A stretch of DNA of 64,000 nt from CAYVZU01 sp964455935 (GTDB taxonomy: Bacteria > Fibrobacterota > CAYVZU01). The stretch's first letter is position 1. Each line of letters begins with the position of its first letter. This document shows positions 34,713 through 41,135 of the stretch, in pieces. The notes beneath the pieces were generated by a model, which was not told the DNA's origin, did no database searches, and worked only from the letters and a program-made list of their open reading frames with translations. Position numbers and translations under genes: made by a program. Location of the stretch: assembly GCA_964455935.1 (NCBI GenBank), contig CAYVZU010000005.1, positions 1 to 64,000 on the forward strand, in the 5' to 3' direction.

Positions 34713-35678
34713 TCAGACCACGCCCGCCTTTAGAATCTCGTGAATATGGACAACTCCAACCACCTTGCGATTTTCGAGGCAGACAAGCGACGTGATCTCG
34801 AAGCGTTCCATCAGTGCCAGCGCTTGGGCCGCCAGCATATCGGGGATGATCGTTTTGGGATTGCGGGTCATCACGCGCTGCACCGGCGCGTCCAGATCAT
34901 AGCGTTCCTTTTGCAAAATGCGGCGCAAATCCCCATCCGTCAGGATCCCCGCAAGCCGCCCCTTTTCAACCACCGTCGTCATCCCAAGATTCCTGGAGGT
35001 CATAACGAGAATGGCCTCGCGCAGCGGGTCATTGGGCCGCACGCGCGGCACAGCATCGCCGGCCGCCATCAAGTCGCGCACGCGGAGCTGCAGGCGCCGG
35101 CCCAAGCTGCCGCCCTGATGAAGCAGGGCAAAGTCATCGCGGCCGAATCCCTTCTTCCGCAGAAGAACAATCGCCAATGCGTCGCCCAGGGCCATTGTGG
35201 CGGTAGCGCTGGCGGTGGGCGCCAAATTGAACGGACAGGCTTCGCGCAAGACGCCGATCTCGATGACGGAGTCGCAGGCTTTTCCCAGAAGCGAGCGGGC
35301 GGAGGACACGATTCCAACCACGGGCACGCCGAACCGGCGGAAGCTTGGGATCAGCGCCAGAAGCTCCTGGGTGTGGCCGCCCCGCGAAATTAAAACGGCG
35401 GCATCCTCTTTTGACAAAACACCAATATCACCGTGCAAACAATCGACCGGATGCAGGTAGATGGCGGGCGTCCCTGTGCTGGAGAATGTGGCGCTGATCT
35501 TTCGCGCAACCAGCCCGGATTTGCCGACCCCGCTGAAGATCACCTTCCCCTTAACCTGCAACAGCAACTCGACGGCGTTTTCAAACGAAGAGCCCAACCG
35601 TTTGCGAACGGACTGGATCGCGGCGCTTTCCAGCAACAATATGCGTCGGGCTTCACCCAAGGCGCTAAACGATTTCAT
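34713..35678 (-). CDS. kdsD: Arabinose-5-phosphate isomerase (KpsF/GutQ family)
   Basis: Interconverts ribulose 5-phosphate and arabinose 5-phosphate, the committed step to KDO for the LPS inner core. A SIS domain fills residues about 35-170 (VIFSGVGKSGLVARKISATF, PVDCLHGDIGVLSKEDA, ISRGGHTQELLAL). Two CBS domains follow (VRPNDPLREAILVMTSRN, VMTRNPKTIIPDMLAAQ). The 321-residue length is normal. It lies directly downstream of the sigma factor gene, 48 bases from its stop, and may be cotranscribed. Confidence 0.92.
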   Translation of the reverse strand: MKSFSALGEARRILLLESAAIQSVRKRLGSSFENAVELLLQVKGKVIFSGVGKSGLVARKISATFSSTGTPAIYLHPVDCLHGDIGVLSKEDAAVLISRGGHTQELLALIPSFRRFGVPVVGIVSSARSLLGKACDSVIEIGVLREACPFNLAPTASATATMALGDALAIVLLRKKGFGRDDFALLHQGGSLGRRLQLRVRDLMAAGDAVPRVRPNDPLREAILVMTSRNLGMTTVVEKGRLAGILTDGDLRRILQKERYDLDAPVQRVMTRNPKTIIPDMLAAQALALMERFEITSLVCLENRKVVGVVHIHEILKAGVV

Positions 35679-35726
35679 GCGGGATGATGCCTGTAATGGG
35701 GACGAAAAGCGTGAATCACGGCGGCC

Positions 35727-36587
35727 TCAGGAATGAGGCGCACCGGTCTCGCGGCGCTCGTCGCCGCTGTGCGCGAAGGGATAAAGCTGCTCTTTGAGTC
35801 GCTGGCTTCGCATCAGCTTGCGCAAGGCCTTGGTCTTGATCTGGCGGACGCGCTCGCGCGTGAGCCCCAATTCTTTGCCAATCTCGTCGAGCGTGAATTC
35901 GCGCGCGTAATTGATTCCATAGTACATGCGCAGGATGATTTCCTCGCGCTTGCTCATCTGGTTGAGGACTTTATCAATGGCGGAGCCCAACTCACGGCGG
36001 TCGGCGTCGTTTTCCTGTTCGCCCTCCCGGCCGATGAGGTCAAGCAGAGTATCCATGCCGTCCGATTCGCCGTCGTCCTTGATGGGTGTATCCAACGAAA
36101 TGGTCGAGACGCGTTCGATGACTTCGGCGATATCGGTTTTGTGCTGGCGAAACTCGGGCATATCGGCCGTACGGTGAAAATTGCCGTTGTTGGCGGCCAT
36201 GGCCCGCTTGAACTTCATCAGCATGGCCATTTTGTTCGGCGGAATTTTAATCATGCAGACCTGGTCGAAGAGCGCCTGCTGAATGGATTGGCGAATCCAC
36301 CACACGGCATACGAAATGAATTTCACTTCTTTGCCGAGTTCGAATCGTTTGGCTGCGCGGAACAGGCCCAGGTTGCCTTCGTTGACCAGCTCCATTAAAG
36401 TCAGGCCCCGCCCCAAATAGCGCCGTGCGACGCTGACCACGAAGCGCAGGTTGGCCGCGATCAATTCCTTGAGCGCCTCGCGGTCGTTCTGCTGGATGCG
36501 ACCGACAAGTCTCTGTTCCTCTTCTTCCGGAAGGGGATTGTAACGCTGAATATCGCGGAAGTAAAGACGTTCGTTTTCAAGGTTCAT
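35727..36587 (-). CDS. rpoD: Sigma-70 family RNA polymerase sigma factor (primary type)
   Basis: Directs RNA polymerase to promoters. The 286 residues cover region 1.2 (LYFRDIQRYNPLPEEEEQRL), region 2 (LIAANLRFVVSVARRYLGRG, ELVNEGNLGLFRAAKRFE, the -10 recognition helix around FISYAVWWIRQSIQQAL), region 3 and region 4 with the helix-turn-helix FTLDEIGKELGLTRERVRQI. It is short because there is no region 1.1 and no non-conserved insert, so it could be the housekeeping factor or an RpoS-like alternative; I prefer the former but am not certain. Its promoter looks leaderless (see 36596-36624). Confidence 0.85.
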   Translation of the reverse strand: MNLENERLYFRDIQRYNPLPEEEEQRLVGRIQQNDREALKELIAANLRFVVSVARRYLGRGLTLMELVNEGNLGLFRAAKRFELGKEVKFISYAVWWIRQSIQQALFDQVCMIKIPPNKMAMLMKFKRAMAANNGNFHRTADMPEFRQHKTDIAEVIERVSTISLDTPIKDDGESDGMDTLLDLIGREGEQENDADRRELGSAIDKVLNQMSKREEIILRMYYGINYAREFTLDEIGKELGLTRERVRQIKTKALRKLMRSQRLKEQLYPFAHSGDERRETGAPHS

Positions 36588-36595
36588 GCAAAAAA

Positions 36596-36624
36596 AGGAT
36601 AGTATTTTGAATGAGGGTTGTCAA
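36596..36624 (-). promoter_or_regulatory. Near-consensus sigma-70 promoter of the sigma factor gene
   Basis: On the minus strand TTGACA (36624-36619) and TATCCT (36601-36596) are separated by exactly 17 bases. The -35 is a perfect match. Only 8 bases (TTTTTTGC) lie between the -10 and the ATG at 36587, so transcription should begin at or within 2-3 bases of the start codon. No Shine-Dalgarno sequence can fit. Confidence 0.8.
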
Positions 36625-36678
36625 TCAGTTTCTCCGGATGCGAGTTGCGGGACCAACATGCGAAAACTGATTTTGCCC

Positions 36679-36684
36679 TATAAT
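36679..36684 (+). promoter_or_regulatory. Candidate -10 element of alaS
   Basis: TATAAT, a perfect -10, lies 35 bases before the chosen alaS start. No good -35 is present at 16-18 bases upstream. AAAAGGAGATG provides a strong ribosome site 7 bases before the ATG at 36719. Confidence 0.5.
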
Positions 36685-36718
36685 TTTGAAGTCAGGCGCA
36701 AGCCGAAAAGGAGATGCG

Positions 36719-38512
36719 ATGAGGGCGGATGAACTGAAGCGAATGTATCTCGAGTTCTTCAAGGAGAAAGGTCACTCGGTTGTTTCCGGCGCTTCGCTCA
36801 TTCCGGAAAACGACCCAACGGTTCTCTTTACAACAGCGGGCATGCACCCGCTTGTCCCCTATCTTTTGGGCCAGCCGCATCCGGGCGGAAAACGACTTTG
36901 CGACTGCCAAAAATGCATTCGCACCGGAGACATCGATGAGGTAGGCGATGCAAGCCATCTGACGTTTTTCGAAATGCTGGGCAACTGGTCGCTGGGCGAT
37001 TACTTCAAAGAAGAGGCCATCGCGTTTTCGCACGAGTTTCTTCTTTCAAAACGGTTTCTCGGTTTCAAGCCCCAACAGCTCTTCGTCACTGTTTTTGAAG
37101 GGAATGCCAATGTCCCCAAGGACGAAGACTCCATTCGGATCTGGAAGAAAACGGGCCTTCCCGAATCACACATTTTTCCCCGCCCCAAGGCCGACAACTG
37201 GTGGGGCTTACCCGGCGATCTGGGCCCCTGCGGCCCCGACACCGAGATGTTCATCGATACGGGAAAACAATCCTGCGGACCGGACTGCGTTCCCGGATGC
37301 AGGTGCGGGAAATACTTCGAGATCTGGAACGATGTCTTCATGCAATACGAAGGCAAGCCCGGCGGCGACCTGGTTCCCCTGAAACAGCACAATGTCGATA
37401 CCGGCATGGGCGTGGAGCGGACTGTGGCCATGTTACAGGGGAAAACGAGTGTATATGAGACAGAGGTCTTTCTGCCCGTGATCGAGTCCATCGCGCAGGC
37501 CGCAGGCAAACAGCCGGACGCCGATGCCCGAACCACCCATGCATTCCGCGTTCTGGCAGACCATTTGCGGAGTTCTGTATTTATTCTTGGCGACGAACGC
37601 GGGGTCCTGCCCAGCAACCTGGGACAGGGGTATGTCTTGCGGAGACTCATTCGCCGGTCGGTTCGCTACGCAAAGCAGCTTGGGCTTAAACCGGGATTCA
37701 CGCGGCCCATTGCCGAGTGCATTGTCGAACAGAACCGAAGCGGATACAAAGAATTGGAAACAAACCGCGACCGCATCCTGAATGAACTCTTGGCCGAAGA
37801 GGCCCGCTTCGAAAAAACGCTGGACCGCGGAACCGAGGAACTGGAGAAGGTCATTGCCCGGATGAAAGAGCACAATCAGAGCGTGCTGTCCGGCCGTCTG
37901 GCGTTCCGTCTTTATGACACCTGTGGATTTCCCATTGAGTTTACAGAAGAGGTATGCAAAGAGCAGGGCCTTACCGTGGACCGCCAGGAGTTCGAGACCC
38001 TTTTCGCCAAACACCGCGAGGTTTCAAAACAGGGATCGGACAAAATCTTCAAGGGCGGGCTGGCCGAGGCCTCGCAAGCCACAACGCGGCTGCACACAGC
38101 CACACATCTGCTTCATCAGGCGCTGCGCACAGTCCTGGGGCCGCACGTGCAACAGAAGGGATCGAACATCACGGCCGAACGGCTTCGCTTCGATTTTTCG
38201 CATCCCGACAAGATGACGCCCGAACAGATCAAAAAGGTGGAAGACATGGTGAACCAGGCCATTGAACAAAAACTTTCGGTGACCATGGAAACAATGAAAC
38301 TCGAAGAAGCCCAGAAGTCCGGAGCCATGGCGCTGTTCGGCAGCAAGTATGGAGAGATGGTCAACGTATACTCGATCGGGAATTTTTCGAAAGAGGTGTG
38401 CGGCGGACCTCACGTAGCCAATACAGGCGAGCTGGGCCATTTCAAAATTACCGGCGAATCCTCCTCCAGCGCAGGTGTGCGCCGGATCAAAGCCGTTTTG
38501 GAGAATGCATAG
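36719..38512 (+). CDS. alaS: Alanyl-tRNA synthetase, short form
   Basis: Charges tRNA-Ala. The start is the ATG at 36719 (MRADELKRMYLEFF) behind AAGGAG; the frame runs 11 codons further up without support. The class II catalytic core is intact (TTAGMHPLVPYLLG, THLTFFEMLGNWSLGDYF-like ASHLTFFEMLGNWSL, GDLGPCGPDTEMF, VDTGMGVERTVAML), as is the four-helix tRNA region. At 597 residues it is far below the usual 870: the beta-barrel between the tRNA region and the editing domain is missing, and so is the C-terminal C-Ala domain. The editing core remains with HTATHLL and CGGPH, which supply metal ligands. It lies 3 bases before the GGGP synthase gene. Confidence 0.92.
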   Translation: MRADELKRMYLEFFKEKGHSVVSGASLIPENDPTVLFTTAGMHPLVPYLLGQPHPGGKRLCDCQKCIRTGDIDEVGDASHLTFFEMLGNWSLGDYFKEEAIAFSHEFLLSKRFLGFKPQQLFVTVFEGNANVPKDEDSIRIWKKTGLPESHIFPRPKADNWWGLPGDLGPCGPDTEMFIDTGKQSCGPDCVPGCRCGKYFEIWNDVFMQYEGKPGGDLVPLKQHNVDTGMGVERTVAMLQGKTSVYETEVFLPVIESIAQAAGKQPDADARTTHAFRVLADHLRSSVFILGDERGVLPSNLGQGYVLRRLIRRSVRYAKQLGLKPGFTRPIAECIVEQNRSGYKELETNRDRILNELLAEEARFEKTLDRGTEELEKVIARMKEHNQSVLSGRLAFRLYDTCGFPIEFTEEVCKEQGLTVDRQEFETLFAKHREVSKQGSDKIFKGGLAEASQATTRLHTATHLLHQALRTVLGPHVQQKGSNITAERLRFDFSHPDKMTPEQIKKVEDMVNQAIEQKLSVTMETMKLEEAQKSGAMALFGSKYGEMVNVYSIGNFSKEVCGGPHVANTGELGHFKITGESSSSAGVRRIKAVLENA

Positions 38513-38515
38513 GCG

Positions 38516-39286
38516 ATGGCCAGAGAGCGCATTAAAAATGTATGGGCGGGGCTTCTGGCACAAGCCGGCTGCCGAGGCGGGGCCGCTCATTTGGTTTTAT
38601 TNNNNNNNNNNACGCCCCGCGTCCTGGCGCAACGGGCGCGGTTGTGCGAGGAAACCGGCGTGGATGCCCTGCTGGTGGGCGGAAGCACCATGCGAAAAGA
38701 ACGGTTTCAGATTTCCGCCAAAGCGATTCACGAGGCGGCCCGAATTCCCGTCATTCTCTTCCCGGGCAGCGCCGATCAGGTAACTCCGCATGCGGATGCG
38801 ATTCTTTTTCTTTCGCTGATCAGCGGACGCAATCCGGATTTTTTGATTGGCCAGCAGGTTCTGGGCGCCCCCGCGGTGCGGCAATCCGGGCTGGAGGTGA
38901 TTCCAACCGGGTACATGCTCATTGCCTCGGGCGGAATGACCTCGGTGCAGCGGGCCAGCCGAACGCGGCCGCTGTCACGGCAAAAGCCCGCGCTGGCGGC
39001 CGCCCACGCCCAGGCGGCGGAGTGCCTGGGAATGAAAACGGTATACCTGGAAGCGGGCAGCGGAGCGCGCCAACGCGTGCCGGAGGAAATGATCCACGCC
39101 GTGGCCCGGGCAATTTCGATTCCCGTGATCGTGGGCGGCGGAATCCGCGCCCCTGCCCAGGCGGCGGCCGCGGTCCGGGCCGGCGCAAGATTCGTGGTAA
39201 CAGGAACAATTTTTGAACATCGCCACAGTCCCGATTTGCTAAGAAGAATCGTACGATCCATCCAGACTGGAAAGGAAGGAACATGA
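38516..39286 (+). CDS. Geranylgeranylglyceryl phosphate synthase-like protein (PcrB/GGGPS), with a sequence gap
   Basis: Prenyl transfer to glycerol 1-phosphate on a TIM barrel. LSLISGRNPDFLIGQQVLGA, the VIPTGYMLIASGGMTSVQ run, VYLEAGSGA and VGGGIRAPAQA are the family hallmarks and fit the group II type known from Bacteroidetes and some archaea. Ten Ns replace the expected metal-binding DPD motif after HLVL, so the 256-residue frame reads through four unknown residues there. The ATG lies 3 bases after the alaS stop and the stop overlaps the next gene by 4 bases. Whether it makes an archaeal-type ether lipid or another prenyl phosphate is not settled by sequence. Confidence 0.88.
   Translation: MARERIKNVWAGLLAQAGCRGGAAHLVLXXXXTPRVLAQRARLCEETGVDALLVGGSTMRKERFQISAKAIHEAARIPVILFPGSADQVTPHADAILFLSLISGRNPDFLIGQQVLGAPAVRQSGLEVIPTGYMLIASGGMTSVQRASRTRPLSRQKPALAAAHAQAAECLGMKTVYLEAGSGARQRVPEEMIHAVARAISIPVIVGGGIRAPAQAAAAVRAGARFVVTGTIFEHRHSPDLLRRIVRSIQTGKEGT
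38602..38611. other. Assembly gap (10 N)
   Basis: Ten Ns inside the GGGP synthase gene at the position of its expected aspartate motif. Ten is a common placeholder length, so the true size may differ. The frame is preserved across it, which suggests the estimate is in phase. Confidence 0.98.
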
Positions 39287-40014
39287 AAGGCATTATTCTG
39301 GCCGGCGGGACGGGTTCGCGCCTAGCCCCATTGACAAAGATCACCAATAAGCATCTTCTTCCCGTATACAACAAGCCGATGATTTACTTTCCCATCGAGA
39401 CCATGGCCCGCGCAGGGATCGAGGAGGTCATGATCGTAACCGGCGGAAATCACGCGGGCGAATTCCTTCGCCTTCTGGGCAATGGCAAGGCATTCGGCTT
39501 AAAGGATATAGCCTATACGTATCAGGAGAAGGCCGGAGGAATTGCCGAGGCATTGGGATTGGCCGAGAACTGGGCCGAAGGCGAGAAGGTCGTTGTTATG
39601 CTGGGCGACAACATCGTCCACAAGAGCATTCGCAATGCCGTGGCCGCCTTTCGACGGCAGCGCAAAGGCGCCCGCATTCTGCTGAAGGAAGTGGAGAATC
39701 CGCAATCGTACGGCGTGGCCGAACTCAAGGGGACCCGCATTCTGGGCATCGAGGAAAAACCCAAAAACCCCAAGAGCAACCTGGCGGTCCTGGGCATCTA
39801 CATGTATCCTCCGGAGGTCTTCAGCATCATCAAGAGCCTGAAGCCATCGCGCCGGGGCGAACTGGAAATCACCGATGTGAACAATGCGTTCATCCGCCGG
39901 GGCGCAATGGAATACAGCGTCCTCAGCGGCTGGTGGTGCGATGCCGGAGAATCGATCGACACCTACCTGAAAACTTGCAACATGGTGGCGCAGTCCGGCG
40001 CCAATCTGGAGTAA
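39283..40014 (+). CDS. Sugar-1-phosphate nucleotidyltransferase (RmlA-like)
   Basis: Makes a nucleotide sugar from a sugar 1-phosphate. The signature GGTGSRLAPLTKITNKHLLP followed by VYNKPMIY, the metal Asp in MLGDNIVHK and EEKPKNPKSNLAVLGIYMY are those of glucose-1-phosphate thymidylyltransferases. It is 243 residues against about 290 for RmlA, so the C-terminal helical part is shorter. The gene overlaps the GGGP synthase by 4 bases (ATGA) and precedes the HAD gene by 2 bases, an operon with translational coupling. No dTDP-rhamnose genes are nearby, so the sugar and base are uncertain. Confidence 0.88.
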   Translation: MKGIILAGGTGSRLAPLTKITNKHLLPVYNKPMIYFPIETMARAGIEEVMIVTGGNHAGEFLRLLGNGKAFGLKDIAYTYQEKAGGIAEALGLAENWAEGEKVVVMLGDNIVHKSIRNAVAAFRRQRKGARILLKEVENPQSYGVAELKGTRILGIEEKPKNPKSNLAVLGIYMYPPEVFSIIKSLKPSRRGELEITDVNNAFIRRGAMEYSVLSGWWCDAGESIDTYLKTCNMVAQSGANLE

Positions 40015-40016
40015 GC

Positions 40017-40700
40017 ATGATCCGGGCGGTCGTTTTCGATCTCGACAACACCCTGGTGGACTTCATGAAAATGAAGGACCTGTGCATTCAAGCAGCCGTG
40101 GACGCCATGATCGACGCCGGCCTGCGCATGGACAAGGAAACCGCCAAGCGCAAGCTCTTCGCCATCTACGACCTGCAGGGCATCGAATACCAGCAGATCT
40201 TCGATCGCTTTTTGGAGGAAGAGATTGGTCGCATCGACTATAAAATCCAGGCCTCGGGCATTCATGCCTACCGCCGCCAGCGCTCGGCCGCATTGGTCGC
40301 TTACCCGCATGTCCACGACACCCTGGTGAACCTGATCCGCAAGGGTCTACGCCTGGGAGTTGTATCCGATGCGCCCCGACCCCAGGCCTGGTTGCGCCTC
40401 GTGCAGCTCGATTTGCACCACCTGTTCGATCATGTGGTGACCTTCGATGATACAGGGATAAAAAAGCCCAATCCCGAACCGTTCATCGAATGCCTCCGGC
40501 GCCTTGGGACGGCGGCCAACGAAAGCCTGATGGTCGGCGACTGGGCCGAGCGTGACGTGCTGGGTGCCAAGATGATTGGCATGAAAACGGTCTTCGCCCG
40601 GTATGGCGATGTATTTGAAACCGAGGATTCTCAGGCGGATTTCGAGATCAAGGATATTGTTGAGCTCCTGACCATCCTGGACTTGCTCAACGCAGGCTGA
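40017..40700 (+). CDS. HAD-superfamily hydrolase (subfamily IA)
   Basis: A 227-residue phosphatase-type protein. Motif I is VVFDLDNTLVDF with D8 as nucleophile and D10 as acid; a helical cap follows; motif II is in LGVVSDAPRPQAW, motif III the lysine of DDTGIKKPNPEPF, and motif IV VGDWAERDVLGAKM. I start at the ATG at 40017, right after the nucleotidyltransferase stop; the frame continues upstream only inside that gene. The substrate is unknown; a sugar phosphate would fit the neighbour. Confidence 0.88.
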   Translation: MIRAVVFDLDNTLVDFMKMKDLCIQAAVDAMIDAGLRMDKETAKRKLFAIYDLQGIEYQQIFDRFLEEEIGRIDYKIQASGIHAYRRQRSAALVAYPHVHDTLVNLIRKGLRLGVVSDAPRPQAWLRLVQLDLHHLFDHVVTFDDTGIKKPNPEPFIECLRRLGTAANESLMVGDWAERDVLGAKMIGMKTVFARYGDVFETEDSQADFEIKDIVELLTILDLLNAG

Positions 40701-40731
40701 TGCTGATTTGCATTTGCACCCACGGATCATG

Positions 40732-40740
40732 TGGTAGAAT
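40732..40740 (+). promoter_or_regulatory. Extended -10 element of the 93-residue STAS gene
   Basis: TGGTAGAAT is an extended -10 (TGn plus TAGAAT at 40735-40740). The ATG is at 40754, so the leader would be about 7 bases, with no Shine-Dalgarno sequence in TTATTTTTAAACT. Confidence 0.5.
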
Positions 40741-40753
40741 TTATTTTTAAACT

Positions 40754-41035
40754 ATGAAACCTAATCAAATCAAGCTCGAAGGCGACCTTATCTTTTCGGC
40801 TCCCTGGGCCAAACAAAAGATCCGGGAAGCGGCTCAACAGCAAGATGTGGAGTTGGACCTGGAAGGCGTTGACTACATCGATAGCGTGGGAGTTGGCCTT
40901 GTCCTTGATCTCGTGCAAAAGCTGCGGGAAAAGGGCGGGACTCTCCAATTGGTCAACGCGAAGAAGACCGTTGCCGAGACCCTCAACGCGGCGGGAATCG
41001 GCGCATTGGCCCAAATCCAACTTGCCAAAAAATAA
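40754..41035 (+). CDS. Single STAS-domain protein
   Basis: A 93-residue STAS domain with the switch region VDYIDSVGVGLVLDLV, where the serine follows an aspartate as in SpoIIAA/RsbV antagonists, so it could be phosphorylated. MlaB-type STAS proteins of lipid transporters are similar in size, but no Mla genes are near. The final strand and helix are intact (GTLQLVNAKKTVAETL). It may be expressed from its own extended -10. It is one of four STAS proteins in the window. Confidence 0.82.
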   Translation: MKPNQIKLEGDLIFSAPWAKQKIREAAQQQDVELDLEGVDYIDSVGVGLVLDLVQKLREKGGTLQLVNAKKTVAETLNAAGIGALAQIQLAKK

Positions 41036-41040
41036 GAAAA

Positions 41041-41103
41041 GCGTTCTCCGGTAGGCTAGGGCGCGAAGCCTCTTGCTTCATGCCGTTGTTTTCCGGAGAA
41101 TGC
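41041..41103. repeat. Inverted repeat between convergent STAS genes
   Basis: GCGTTCTCCGG (41041-41051) and CCGGAGAATGC (41093-41103) pair across a 41-base interior that itself contains AGGCT and AGCCT arms. It lies between the ends of two convergent genes, where a two-way transcription stop would be expected; there is no T-run. Confidence 0.55.
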
Positions 41104-41135
41104 CTGCCGTTCGCCCCTGTCCGGCAAGCATCCGC

